Shown here: piece by piece, positions 51,385 to 61,864 of the stretch
Numbering within the stretch: the first letter of the stretch is position 1
Layout of the letters: each line of letters begins with the position of its first letter
DNA from: Nitzschia sp. pyKryTriq1
Taxonomy: Eukaryota > Bacillariophyta > Bacillariophyceae > Bacillariales > Bacillariaceae
Reading direction: 5' to 3'
Assembly: GCA_956465555.1 (NCBI GenBank)
Contig: OY101126.1
Location: 1,282,501-1,346,500, forward strand
DNA: 64,000 bases
Notes under the pieces: model-generated
Told to the model about the DNA's origin: nothing
Databases searched by the model: none
The model's input: only the letters and a program-made list of their open reading frames with translations
Position numbers and translations under genes: made by a program

Positions 51385-51632
51385 GTGCCAAACGGAGAAG
51401 ACAAGAAGATATCTTCTTCGCTTCTCACGACGCGACTATGGGTGTGCGACGACGACGACTCACCTCACGATCCATGTAATCGAAGTAATCATGCAATGGA
51501 ATTCCGCTGGACAGGACGCCTATTTCGAGCGCATTGTGATAGCGTCGTGCGCAGGGTGTCCGGCGAAGTGCTGGACGCTGGACGGGATTTGCGCGCCGGA
51601 CGCTTATTTTCGCCTGATATCTGGGCCTCTTA

Positions 51633-51987
51633 CCGGTACACTGTGCGTGTGCACATTCAAAAAATGATAGGCCCGACGGACCGGCCGGCGTACTCGTACT
51701 TGAACCGGCCGGTACGTACCGGTACGTACAGCCTGGTACTGTGCTGGTACAGTAACACACAGAGAACTCGGAAGAGAGCGGCTCTGAAATTCAAAAATAA
51801 AAGAATAAACAACGCCCACCTACCGTTTCGGTAACGAACAACATTACATGTCCTTTCGCCCGTTCAGGCACAAGAGATGCATGGAACAACACAACAAGGG
51901 AATACTTCTCTTTCATTCCTTCACTCACTCATTCATTGTACATACTACAGTACTTGTACCCATAATATCCATCTTCATCTTCATGAT
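51633..51987. other. Intergenic region, GTAC-rich
   Basis: Contains a GTACCGGTACG cluster at about 51695-51755 and the 5' leader of the TOD1-like gene. An upstream in-frame ATG at 51877 would add 37 residues. Confidence 0.5.
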
Positions 51988-54933
51988 ATGAAGATGTTTT
52001 CTACTTTGGTGCTGACCCGTGGTATTGGGATCGGAGCGATTTTGATGTATGCGATTCTTTACTTTCGAACGGGGGGTTATTATTTCATTCAGCATCCACA
52101 ACAACAGCAACAGCCACAGCACGACTACTCACCAAAGGCCTACTGGACGACAACTCCTCCGAAAGAGCAATGGCAACCGCTGCGGCATCAAGAAGAAGAA
52201 GGAGAGGAAGAGGAAGAAATGCAGGAAAGGCAGGCGCAGCTAGAAGAAGAAAAGCAGTACCAAGAGCAAGCAGACGAGCAAGAAGACCAGGAGCCATCCT
52301 TGGTGTCCGACATCGCAGCAGTGTCTGACGTAGACACAACAGCATCATCAGTGTCTGACGTAGACACAACAGCCACAGCAGCAGCAGCAGCAGCAACGGC
52401 ATTCAAAGCATCCAGCAACATCCATACTACTTGCTCTCCTGTGGAATCCAATGTCTCATTTCCATATGGTGTCCCTATTGCTGGTGCTGGTAGCATCGAA
52501 GCCGCGATATCATCCTGCCAAATAAGTGGCGTGGTGGGCGATGATAATGCTGGAGTATACCCGCATCAGCAGTGCGCCTTTTGCAATCAAAACCCATGGG
52601 TTCGATACTTGACAGAACTACGGGAAGTGATTCGAAAACATTTTCAGGAAGAATGTTCAAAATTGGTAGTATATAGTGTGGCGTTTGGAAGTGCGCATGA
52701 ATCGTTTCTTCGTGGACCCAACTTCCACGGCGATTCCAATGATTTACTACGACATCACGGACACTGCTTCTTTGGCTTTGTCTCTTCGTACAAATCCTTG
52801 AGAGACGTCACCGAAGATAATTATTTGTCCCCCGAGATTCTCTTTCAAAACAAAGGACTGAGCGGCCTCTTTCATCTCATTCCCGTTCCCAAACATATAC
52901 TTCCTTACGAAAATCCAAGACGGAATACCAAATTATTCAAACTCTTTGGAGGTCTTCATCTATTTGACTTCGTCGAGAACATTGTTTGGCAAGATGCGAA
53001 ATTGCAAAAGAAGAGTTGGGTCAAGTACATCGGTTTTCGAAATTATACCAAATACGTCGAACAGACGACCAAAGCCCATGATACGTGTGTCTCCTTCAAG
53101 AGTCTCCCGATCTCTGTATCGTCCTTGGGGCCAAAACTCAAGCCTCTGTTCAAGAGTCATTGCGATGTCCTCCTGTCCCCCAATCACAATCGATCCGTGT
53201 CGGATGATCAGTCCGTAGTCCGTCGGCAATGTGAATTGTATCCGCAGCAACAGCAGCAACGACGAATCATGGCAGAGGCGGCGACTAGTATTATCCGCGG
53301 GAACAGTACTCTTCTTTCCTTGGACGATGGTCTCATTGACAGTGCTCTGATATCTTGGAACCAAGAAACGGAAAGTTGTCGACGTTTCAATTTCAATTTG
53401 GCATGTCGATGGATATCGGAAATCCATTGTCATGGGGATCGTGATCAAATAAGCTTTCCCGAAGTGATTGCTCAGATGGGATTGGTGCAACATCCAGACC
53501 GCCCGCTAATCTCACCTATCGAAACGAAATTTTCCGACAAATTACTAGTCGAACCGCAACAAGAACAAAACGGAACTGTTGTTTGGGTACCTCGAGTAAG
53601 TACATTGTCAAGAATGATGTTCTGTTGTTGCTGTTGCCGTCGTCTCACTGTTGACATCTGTACGATTGTTTTGCGTCATTCTCTTTGTTACCACCAGATT
53701 CACATGGGCAGAAGTGTTTGTCACTGGTATCACTCACGAAGGAATATTCTGGATTGTCCCTCGAATGTACCGGGTATGCAACTTGGCAAACGTATTGCCA
53801 TTGTGGTAGTAGGGACGCTCCAACGCTATCCCCTGAATACCACACTGCGGTATTTGATAAACCCCTTGGTCTTTGAGCAAGGTCATGCCGTAGATACATA
53901 CATGTCTCTGTCCGCATACTCGGCACCGCCGTATCGATCCGAACTGGAGTATATGAAACATCTTACTTTGGATCCTCTCATTTCCGAGGCGATGGGAAAA
54001 GTCTCAATGGATCCGAACAACGTCTCCTCCTTGACATTAGAAAATCTGGCACGCTTGAATGGTTTTATCAAGTTTAAAATGAGACATGTAGGAGCCACAC
54101 CACAAAGGGTTCATCTACGAAGAATGCCCGTCCACTGGGAGTGGGAGGAAGACCCTAATATTCAAAGACAAAGAGAAAGGGCGAGTTGGAAATTCCCCAG
54201 CACGGAGCAAAATAATCCACTTCTTCAATTTCCAGTCCGGGACCAGCGACAGAGAGTCCTTACTCGGACGGACCAAGCCAATCGGAACATCTTGTCGCTC
54301 TTCTACGCGCAACAGCAGCTGTGGAACGAAGTTCTGGAAGTAGAAGCAGAACTGGGCTTGCCATATGATTATGTGTTGTTTCTTCGTGACGATGCTCGGT
54401 TTTTGAAGCCCTTCCATTTGGAAAAGCTATTGCTACAAAAGCCTGATGACATTGGCGAGGACAACGAAAATGACAATGACGATCGCCCGGAGACGGAAGA
54501 GGCGGATGCCTACATCCTGGCGTGCGATGACAGGGGCGGTAGAGGACTTCATCCACTTGAAATCAATGACTACGGGGGATTGTATCGTCGCCAAGCAGCC
54601 GGAATATACGGCGACTATCTGAATAGTCTTCTGCAGGACAATGTCACGGAAAGCTGCGATTCTCAACTCGACGAATCCTTTCGCAAAGAGCGAGGATGCA
54701 ACTCGGAGATGCTGTTACGATGGATTCTACTCTACCAACAAAACCTGACTATTCAGACCGTAGGTCAAGCATTGTTGCCCTTTCAACGATCTCTCCATGT
54801 CAAATTACCTGACGGGACGGTCCAACCGTGTTTTCACAAGTATTGTCAAAGCCTTGAAGATCGGCTTGTACTACCGAAGGACAATGAGTTGACAGGCTGT
54901 GCCGATTTGCGTTTTAAAAAGAGCTGGAAATAG
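51988..54933 (+). CDS. Two-domain glycosyltransferase, TOD1/MUCI70-like (DUF616) plus C-terminal GT-like domain
   Basis: ATG 51988 gives an N-terminal signal anchor (LVLTRGIGIGAILMYAILYF); ATG 51877 is the alternative. A Gln/Glu stem follows. The first domain has KLVVYSVAFGSAHESFLRGP, HCFFGFVSSYKSL, LPYENPRRNTKLFKLFGG, IVWQDAKL and RDQISFPEVI, the DUF616 signature of TOD1/MUCI70 glycosyltransferases. The second starts RIAIVVVGTLQRYPLN, has a metal-site-like FLRDDARFL and a conserved Cys-containing C-terminus. A likely 102-nt intron at 53596-53697 (GTAAGT...CCACCAG) keeps the frame open and encodes an implausible Cys run, so both spliced (about 947 aa) and retained forms are readable. A few codons after it (53698-53775) are also frame-ambiguous. 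Golgi polysaccharide synthesis is likely; the substrate is unknown. Confidence 0.75.
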   Translation: MKMFSTLVLTRGIGIGAILMYAILYFRTGGYYFIQHPQQQQQPQHDYSPKAYWTTTPPKEQWQPLRHQEEEGEEEEEMQERQAQLEEEKQYQEQADEQEDQEPSLVSDIAAVSDVDTTASSVSDVDTTATAAAAAATAFKASSNIHTTCSPVESNVSFPYGVPIAGAGSIEAAISSCQISGVVGDDNAGVYPHQQCAFCNQNPWVRYLTELREVIRKHFQEECSKLVVYSVAFGSAHESFLRGPNFHGDSNDLLRHHGHCFFGFVSSYKSLRDVTEDNYLSPEILFQNKGLSGLFHLIPVPKHILPYENPRRNTKLFKLFGGLHLFDFVENIVWQDAKLQKKSWVKYIGFRNYTKYVEQTTKAHDTCVSFKSLPISVSSLGPKLKPLFKSHCDVLLSPNHNRSVSDDQSVVRRQCELYPQQQQQRRIMAEAATSIIRGNSTLLSLDDGLIDSALISWNQETESCRRFNFNLACRWISEIHCHGDRDQISFPEVIAQMGLVQHPDRPLISPIETKFSDKLLVEPQQEQNGTVVWVPRVSTLSRMMFCCCCCRRLTVDICTIVLRHSLCYHQIHMGRSVCHWYHSRRNILDCPSNVPGMQLGKRIAIVVVGTLQRYPLNTTLRYLINPLVFEQGHAVDTYMSLSAYSAPPYRSELEYMKHLTLDPLISEAMGKVSMDPNNVSSLTLENLARLNGFIKFKMRHVGATPQRVHLRRMPVHWEWEEDPNIQRQRERASWKFPSTEQNNPLLQFPVRDQRQRVLTRTDQANRNILSLFYAQQQLWNEVLEVEAELGLPYDYVLFLRDDARFLKPFHLEKLLLQKPDDIGEDNENDNDDRPETEEADAYILACDDRGGRGLHPLEINDYGGLYRRQAAGIYGDYLNSLLQDNVTESCDSQLDESFRKERGCNSEMLLRWILLYQQNLTIQTVGQALLPFQRSLHVKLPDGTVQPCFHKYCQSLEDRLVLPKDNELTGCADLRFKKSWK

Positions 54934-55279
54934 TGGATCCATTTTTAAAATAAAACAACAATCATCAGCGATTTTAATAGAATAGCTTGAGACTTGATTA
55001 CAAGTAGGGCGTACTACGAAGATAGAGAGAGAGAGTACTCTACTCTAGTAGACAAGGAGTAATAGCGCTCTATCTAGAGCCATTGTAGATTAGACTATTT
55101 TTTGTAGACCACCCTCGTCGATCAGCTATTTTAAAAAAGAAAAGTTGTAGTCGTTCTTGCTCTAGTCTTAACGGTCAAAACTAAAGCAATGATTGTAGTT
55201 TGGCCAGTATTTTTCGAGAAGTTCGAGAAACTGCAGTAGCATCAGTTGTCTAGATAGCCCCCATGCTACGTAAAGCATC
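54934..55279. other. Convergent 3' spacer
   Basis: A short AT-rich region between the TOD1-like gene and sulfotransferase B. Nothing else was seen. Confidence 0.5.
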
Positions 55280-56959
55280 TCAAGGTCGCTTTCGTCGTAC
55301 AGTTCGAGTACTTATTTTTGTGGCCTTCTTGTTGATTTTTGATAAGCAATCCCGCCACAATGGATTTGCAAAAATGGCCGTGAGGTTGGCCGAACAGAAC
55401 TTCTTTGTCGATTTCCGAAAGCTTTCTCGATGTCTCTCCTCTTCGTCCTGTGTCAAAAACTCTTTGAGGTGGGGACTTGTGTCACTGAAGTTCGCCACTA
55501 GTTCGCGTTCGATCCGAATCGATGTGCTCAAAAGTAATTGTTCCGATTCCGGATCCAAACATTCCATAGGAAGGGGGGATAACGCTTCTTTATTCTTCTG
55601 AAGGCATTCCTGCCGAATATAAGTCACCGCTTGCTGCCGAGTCACCCTTTTGGGGTCCAAGAAATCTCGATCCATAGCTTCGACTGCGATCAAACTGAAA
55701 TCCATGTCGACGGATGGATTTTCTGTTTTCTTCATTGCGGTAGTTACCAAGGAGGCCGCGGCACAAGAATGCTTAGAGTGGGGAAGAATGTCGCATAAAA
55801 AGTGTGAAATGACATCACCCTGACGATGATGCATATTGAATATTCGAATGTTGGAATGTGCATTCCAAGATTGGTAACGGCGCAGTACGTCGACCGTCCA
55901 TCCATCGTGGCTCTCGGCTGGTGAGTAAGCTTCCGCCCTGAAAAATGGTGGAGCTCGAGTGGCACGTTTTCGATTCAAGGCAAGTTCCGCCATGCCTGCT
56001 GCTGGCACCTTGGTGAGGTTAGTAGCAGGGTCCCGCTGCAGCTTTTTGGGCCATAAGGAATCGAATCTCTTTTCCATTTGATTTTTCCAACTAGGCAACC
56101 AACTGAACAGTCGACGATATCCCACCACAACAATGAGTTGAAGCTTGCCTTCTATCGATTGTTGTAGCGCATGGATATCATACTCAGTACTCCACAAATA
56201 TTCTTCATAGATAATGGCATTTTGCCGCTTCAAAGCCAGATCTTCTATCACATCCACAGCGCCATACTTGATCCAGCATTCCGTATAGTTCCTGCCGCAA
56301 TCATTTTCACTTTTTCCGGTGTTGAGGGTCGGGTGCTGGTTCGTCCGATGATCGGGTTGGATCATGGCTTCTACCATTGGTGACCACACCGTCCTATTGC
56401 TGGTCTTGCCTTTTTTGCTCGTAATGGAATCGAAGGAGGAGGGGCGTCGTCCCAGGTACACATAGTTGTCCTTTGCCAGAATCTTCTTTTGTTCCAAAAT
56501 GGTCAACGCCGATTGCAGTGTTGTCGAGGCCGTCTTCATGGGACCCACGAACATGACCAGGTACGGCAATTCTTGTTCTCCTTTTCCTTGCTGCTGCTTT
56601 TGTTCTTGTTGTCGTTGCGGATCCTCGACATTTCCGCCCGGCTCCACATGATTCTTTGTTCTACTGGTCAGCAACACACCATAATCATTCGGATCCTGAT
56701 CCTGATCCTGATCCTCATCCTGATGATTCGTCGAACCTGCCGTTGCTGCTCCGAAAAAATGTTCATCCGTGTTCCACCACCAGCCATCAGCACCACTCCG
56801 CCAATGCCGGACGACGACGCGTTGGCTCGTCCTTATAATCAAGAGTACTTGTGCCGTGGACGCCAGAACAAGCCCTACCAGCACGATGGTGAGGATGCTT
56901 CGTTTTCTTTTTGTTTGTTTCTTGTTGTTGTTGTTCTTGTTCCCATTACTGGAAGTCAT
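55280..56959 (-). CDS. Sulfotransferase-like type II membrane protein, paralogue B
   Basis: ATG 56959 to TGA 55280, 559 aa, single exon. Same plan as paralogue A: Asn/Lys tail, anchor SILTIVLVGLVLASTAQVLL (21-40), acidic stem with Asp-Gln repeats (DEDQDQDQDPND), then ELPYLVMFVGPMKTASTTLQ with the PAPS loop at 139-149, AIIYEEYLWS, and VVVGYRRLFSWLPSWKNQ. Shares GGNVEDPQRQ and the loop motifs with A. Its 5' flank is inside the 637-bp duplication. Golgi sulfation predicted; acceptor unknown. Confidence 0.75.
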   Translation of the reverse strand: MTSSNGNKNNNNKKQTKRKRSILTIVLVGLVLASTAQVLLIIRTSQRVVVRHWRSGADGWWWNTDEHFFGAATAGSTNHQDEDQDQDQDPNDYGVLLTSRTKNHVEPGGNVEDPQRQQEQKQQQGKGEQELPYLVMFVGPMKTASTTLQSALTILEQKKILAKDNYVYLGRRPSSFDSITSKKGKTSNRTVWSPMVEAMIQPDHRTNQHPTLNTGKSENDCGRNYTECWIKYGAVDVIEDLALKRQNAIIYEEYLWSTEYDIHALQQSIEGKLQLIVVVGYRRLFSWLPSWKNQMEKRFDSLWPKKLQRDPATNLTKVPAAGMAELALNRKRATRAPPFFRAEAYSPAESHDGWTVDVLRRYQSWNAHSNIRIFNMHHRQGDVISHFLCDILPHSKHSCAAASLVTTAMKKTENPSVDMDFSLIAVEAMDRDFLDPKRVTRQQAVTYIRQECLQKNKEALSPLPMECLDPESEQLLLSTSIRIERELVANFSDTSPHLKEFLTQDEEERHRESFRKSTKKFCSANLTAIFANPLWRDCLSKINKKATKISTRTVRRKRP

Positions 56960-57553
56960 GACGTTGTTCTTGCTGGCTTATTGCTTATGGCAGCTTTGTT
57001 TATTTGCTGGAAGGAATGATATTGATGCGGTCGTGCGATATTCATCCAATTCAAGCGAGACTGGTACTTGTAGGTCGTACTTGTACCCCGGTACATCATG
57101 TAGTACCTGGTACGTATGCAGTACCCAATGCGCCGATCGATGGACCACGATGGATGTTGGAATGTTGAAGAGGGACGCGTCTTTTGCATATCCAATGGAT
57201 ATGCGAACATTCAGGATTCTCCATATCCGAATACTTTTTATGATATATCCAATGGTTAGTGTCTGTCGTGTCTGCGGCGTCTGTTTGTTCTTCTCCTCAC
57301 TTTTCGTCCCTTTTCCGTCTGTCATCCCTTTCTTCGGTAAATTGTGACCGATCCGATCACTTCTCATCCGAGCGGGATAATAAAATGCGAACAAAATTCA
57401 TGCCAAAACAGAAAATATTCCATCAGCTTCACAAAATCCATTGTATGCATACTCATGAAGCCTCGGCATGTACACTCGTGCTAAGGAAAAAGTAAAGTAA
57501 AAGTAAAGTAACAACGCAGCTCTAGTAATCCTTAGTTATTTACACTTCGACCC

Positions 57554-57608
<55 letters not shown>

Positions 57609-57609
57609 G
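57554..57609. repeat. (CTGT)n microsatellite, short array
   Basis: About 14 copies at the end of the first duplicate. Confidence 0.95.
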
Positions 57610-58108
57610 CTGGCTTATTGCTTATGGCAGCTTTGTTTATTTGCTGGAAGGAATGATATTGATGCGGTCGTGCGATATTCATCCAATTCAAGCGAGACTG
57701 GTACTTGTAGGTCGTACTTGTACCCCGGTACATCATGTAGTACCTGGTACGTATGCAGTACCCAATGCGCCGATCGATGGACCACGATGGATGTTGTTGG
57801 AATGTTGAAGAGGGACGCGTCTTTTGCATATCCAATGGATATGCGAACATTCAGGATTCTCCATATCCGAATACTTTTTATGATATATCCAATGGTTAGT
57901 GTCTGTCGTGTCTGCGGCGTCTGTTTGTTCTTCTCCTCACTTTTCGTCCCTTTTCCGTCTGTCATCCCTTTCTTCGGTAAATTGTGACCGATCCGATCAC
58001 TTCTCATCCGAGCGGGATAATAAAATGCGAACAAAATTCATGCCAAAACAGAAAATATTCCATCAGCTTCACAAAATCCATTGTATGTATACTCATGAAG
58101 CCTCGGCA

Positions 58109-58240
58109 TGTACACTCGTGCTAAGGAAAAAGTAAAGTAAAAGTAAAGTAACAACGCAGCTCTAGTAATCCTTATGTACACTCGTGCTAAGGAAAAAGTA
58201 AAGTAAAAGTAAAGTAACAACGCAGCTCTAGTAATCCTTA
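58109..58240. repeat. 66-bp tandem duplication
   Basis: TGTACACTCGTGCTAAGG to GTAATCCTTA is repeated exactly at 58109-58174 and 58175-58240, only in the second copy of the 637-bp duplication. Confidence 0.93.
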
Positions 58241-58259
58241 GTTATTTACACTTCGACCC

Positions 58260-58482
<223 letters not shown>

Positions 58483-58793
58483 TCCTTATCTTTTCTTTAC
58501 ACCCTGACGCGCCATTTCGAATTTCGACGTTATTGGAATCAGTCGTCTGTCTATCGTACGTGAGCAGCCTTTCAAAACACCGATATTCTGCTACCGGTAC
58601 CGGTTACCGCGGTATCTGTAGAGCATCACTATTATTATATACCAGTACGCATCGTTGAAGAAATGCTGCACATCATCTCTACTAGTTAGTAGGTCTACTC
58701 ACTACCGGTGCCGATAGTAGAGAGCACTCCTTTTCGGTATTTGACAACAAGAACCACTCTATCGAGCTAGTAGTCTAGTCTGGCTGCAAGAGG
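58483..58793. other. Promoter region of the DGAT2-like gene
   Basis: Contains ACCGGTACCGGTTACCGCGGT near 58592-58614 (GGTACC-type palindromes). No gene was seen. Confidence 0.5.
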
Positions 58794-59933
58794 ATGAAAA
58801 TAGACGATGAAGATGTACGGCCACGCCGTATCCCGATCCTGTCGAAAATTGCGTTTTTCCCCGTCCAGCTATTTTTTGGCATTGTCCACCTCATCCTTTC
58901 GACGCTGGCGCCCCAATTTGAGCCGACGGCATCCGTTTTTGTGGCGTCTGGATTCTTCGGTGCCCTACCTTTGGTGCTATTGGGTTTTTTTTGGGCCATT
59001 GGAGCAGCGCTTGAAGTGATTGGGCTTTGTTCGGATGCTGGGTGGCTGTTCTGGAAATGGATCGCTGCGCCGTTTTTTGCCCTGTACCTTGTCAACATTC
59101 TAGTGCTCGACCAAACACACACTGTGGTCAAGAACTCGGGTGCTCTACTACCAACTAATGCATTGGAGCGCGCCGCGGCAACTTTTTTATGGTCTTTTAC
59201 TGGCTACGTCGAAAACTATATTACGTGTGTGCCGTGGTCCAAAGCTGCCACGCTTCCCTCCAATTCCACTTTTATTTTCGGTTGTCATCCTCACGGGATT
59301 CATTGTACGGCCCTCATTGAGCTGAGCAATCCGTATAATGATTTTGCCAAGCTCTTTCCGAATGTTGCGGGCCTGAAGCTTACGGGTTTGGCGGCTACTG
59401 TGATCTTCAAGATACCGGTAGTAAGAGAATTGTTTTTGTATATGGGATACGTGGATGCCTCTCGCTCGGTGGCAAGCAAAGCCCTTGCGGCTGGTCAGTC
59501 GCTCTATCTTTGTGTCGGTGGGGAAGAAGAATCATTATTGACCACTCCGGGAAAGGATATTTACGTGTTGCAAAATCGGAAGGGATTTGTACGGTTGGCC
59601 TTGAGCTACGGCTCCAGCTTGGTACCTGTTTTGGGCATTGGAACCAATGAGGCCTACACGACTTACAAACCCTTGTTAAAAGCCAGACTTTGGCTTCAAA
59701 AGACCTTTGGAGTGGCACTGCCTATTTTTCATGGTCGCTGGTTCACACCTTTGCCACATCCCGTTCCCATTCGAATTGTTGTAGGCGAACCCATCCCGAC
59801 GCCCAAACCAAAGACGCCCGGTCAAAGACCAAGCGACGAGTTGGTCCAAGAGTACCACGCAAAGTACGTTCAGGCGGTCCGATCCTTACACGCGAAGCAT
59901 GCCTCGAAAACGACTGAACTAATCATCCAATAG
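58794..59933 (+). CDS. DGAT2: DGAT2-family acyltransferase
   Basis: ATG 58794, 379 aa, single exon. Two or three N-terminal hydrophobic segments (about 16-40, 44-72 and 88-105) anchor it in the ER. The family signature HPHG is in FGCHPHGIH at residues 165-168. Also present: a VGGEEESLL motif (usually GGxxE), RKGFVRLALSYGSSLVPV, the family RxGFxxxAxxxGxxlVPv block, and the C-terminal PVPIRIVVGEPI. DGAT2 enzymes acylate diacylglycerol to triacylglycerol. Related MGAT and wax synthases share these motifs, so the exact substrate is open. Length (379) is close to the usual 330-390. Its upstream side is the CTGT array. Confidence 0.88.
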   Translation: MKIDDEDVRPRRIPILSKIAFFPVQLFFGIVHLILSTLAPQFEPTASVFVASGFFGALPLVLLGFFWAIGAALEVIGLCSDAGWLFWKWIAAPFFALYLVNILVLDQTHTVVKNSGALLPTNALERAAATFLWSFTGYVENYITCVPWSKAATLPSNSTFIFGCHPHGIHCTALIELSNPYNDFAKLFPNVAGLKLTGLAATVIFKIPVVRELFLYMGYVDASRSVASKALAAGQSLYLCVGGEEESLLTTPGKDIYVLQNRKGFVRLALSYGSSLVPVLGIGTNEAYTTYKPLLKARLWLQKTFGVALPIFHGRWFTPLPHPVPIRIVVGEPIPTPKPKTPGQRPSDELVQEYHAKYVQAVRSLHAKHASKTTELIIQ

Positions 59934-60093
59934 AAGTAGCAGTGCGTAGGAGCAATATTATTAATTTTTTATTATTAGTACAAAACTAGTAGAACAAGAC
60001 TTTGATCAATGACGGCAGGCTGCCGATCATGCCCAGAATGGGTACTGTACGCCAAGCGCAGAGCCTCATGAAGTCTGAGGCGAAAGCGCTCCT

Positions 60094-61221
60094 CTATAGA
60101 AATGCTTTGTAGATCCAATTCGTGTAGGGAGGCATTTCAGAATACAATTCCCGATACTGGTACAGTCGCCCAGGTAAGAGAAACCAAGGATGGGCATCGT
60201 GCTCCGGCCACTTTTGGAATCCGTCGGGCGCGGATTGGCGAACTAGCTTCATTTCTTCCCAGTTCTTCGGAGTTGTGCTCGTATCATACGATAGTGGGAA
60301 GCGGTACACATCACTCGGCCTGACAGACGGGTGACTATATACCCAATGTTCCGCAGCATATCTGCCCAGGCCTAGCCAAGCATGGCCGAATTGGTACATC
60401 ATCTTGTGTGATGGCTTCTCAGCGAGAAGCCCATGTCTAGCTTTGCGGAGGACTGCCCTCTTTGCGTCTTCATATTGCATAGGTGGAATGAGCTTTTTTA
60501 CATAGTCGCACTCGGCAACGAATATATTTCCAATCGTGTGAGCAATGGGAAAGACTGTAAAGTGGGCCGAACAGATGTCGAACTCGTTGTGTTCATCACG
60601 AAGCGGCTTTTGTGAGCATTCGGGAGAAAAAGCTGCTTTGGTCAAGATTTTTCGCAGAAGCTCGTTCGATGGATTCCGCGTGAAAGATCCCTTGTTGTGA
60701 ACATAAATCACACGATCTGCAACATTTGATTGACAGTATTCATACATCGATTGTAGGGTCAACACTTCATTGCCCTCCTCCACTGCTTGTAGCTCAACAC
60801 AGTTGTGGCAGGATGGTAGAGGAGCATTCAGGTCTCCTATGCGCGTGTAGTACAGTTTGGCGTTTGCCAAGTGCTTTTGCGAGGCCCGAGCATCCAGCTG
60901 CTCCTTGACAATGCGCAAAGCGTTCTGTTCTTCCCCGGGCGGTATGAAGATGTTGTAAAATATCGCCACTTCGGCCGTCGCTTTCGTTGTTCGTTTTTCT
61001 CCTGCCGCTATCTTGTGCCCACTGAACATATTCTCCTCATTACCTGCCCCAGCACCCCTTATGCTGCCGCCGCTGTTGGCGAGGTCAGGACGAAAGAAAA
61101 ATTGTTCATCCGCATCAAACTCGCGGCGGTCGATGTAGGCTACTCCGCCGAAAAGACCTGCTAGCTGGCGCCACAGGAGCAGTAAAATCGCCACCGCCGG
61201 AAAAGTAAAGCGATGAGCCAT
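60094..61221 (-). CDS. Secreted or type II membrane protein of unknown function
   Basis: ATG 61221, 375 aa, single exon. N-terminal hydrophobic segment (TFPAVAILLLLWRQLAGLFG) at about 6-25, then a Gly/Asn-rich stretch. The folded part carries VAIFYNIFIPPGEEQNALRI, RVIYVHNKGSFTRNPSNELL (a YxHNKGS motif seen in uncharacterised algal proteins, by recollection only), DICSAHFTVFPIAHTIGNIF, and a conserved-looking C-terminus AHPWFLLPGRLYQYRELYS. A glycosyltransferase-like fold is possible from context, but no DxD pair is convincing and none is claimed. Confidence 0.6.
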   Translation of the reverse strand: MAHRFTFPAVAILLLLWRQLAGLFGGVAYIDRREFDADEQFFFRPDLANSGGSIRGAGAGNEENMFSGHKIAAGEKRTTKATAEVAIFYNIFIPPGEEQNALRIVKEQLDARASQKHLANAKLYYTRIGDLNAPLPSCHNCVELQAVEEGNEVLTLQSMYEYCQSNVADRVIYVHNKGSFTRNPSNELLRKILTKAAFSPECSQKPLRDEHNEFDICSAHFTVFPIAHTIGNIFVAECDYVKKLIPPMQYEDAKRAVLRKARHGLLAEKPSHKMMYQFGHAWLGLGRYAAEHWVYSHPSVRPSDVYRFPLSYDTSTTPKNWEEMKLVRQSAPDGFQKWPEHDAHPWFLLPGRLYQYRELYSEMPPYTNWIYKAFL

Positions 61222-61864
61222 CGTGGTGGCCGAGTTTGTGGTTGATTTTCAATAAAAAGTGTAATGCTATCTCTGCTGTCTCTTATGATATCTTCTGGCT
61301 AGCGCAGTGTTCAGTTTTGCAAATTCCAGGGTCGCAGCTCTCGGAACGATATATGCAGCTAATTCGATCCCGATCCGATTCACTTAACCGTTTCCTAACT
61401 GTTTAGGAGATACCGTATGATTTTTCGTCGAATTCCAAAATTTTACACGTATTATCGTCATCGAAATTATTCTTCTCAAGACACAAGTATCATTTATTTT
61501 GTCTCAACGCATGTCATTCCCGAGAGTGACTGGTTAAATTCCACAAAATGCAATGCAAAAAGCGAGAGCGATTCCGGCGATCAAAAAATGCAGCGAGGAT
61601 CATCATTCATTCGTGACTCCAAATTGAAAATTAATATTTGATCGTGCCGTTGGATCCTGGATGGATCGTGGAATCGGCTTTAGGGCGCAATCTTTCTGAG
61701 AACCGAATAATATGCCCTTCTTGCTAACAGGGCCTATTTTAAAAATAACGACGATGATGGTGATGATGATGATTCTTCGACCGAGAGGTAACATCATGGA
61801 TGCATATTCAAATCATCCCTTTACCTCACCATTTGCATCATCGAAGCCATCTCGTTGATCATTT
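61222..61864. other. Intergenic region
   Basis: AT-rich spacer with a GATGAT run near 61750-61770. No gene is convincing. Confidence 0.5.

Larger units (their letters stand above)
49889..51629. mobile_element. PIF/Harbinger-like non-autonomous element with TIRs and TTA duplication
   Basis: The left end (GGGGCCCAGATATCAG..., from 49889) and right end (reverse complement GAGGCCCAGATATCAG..., from 51629) share roughly 60 bp: GGCCCAGATATCAG, GAAAATAAGCGTCC and GTCCAGCGTCCAGCA in the same order with small indels. Both are bounded by TTA (49886-49888 and 51630-51632). A 3-bp TWA duplication and GG/GA-starting TIRs are marks of the PIF/Harbinger superfamily. No DDE transposase is visible inside, so it would be non-autonomous. 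It carries a disrupted host-like gene (50100-51002) and an internal imperfect repeat (51148-51384). Two independent inverted solo copies are the alternative. Confidence 0.6.
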
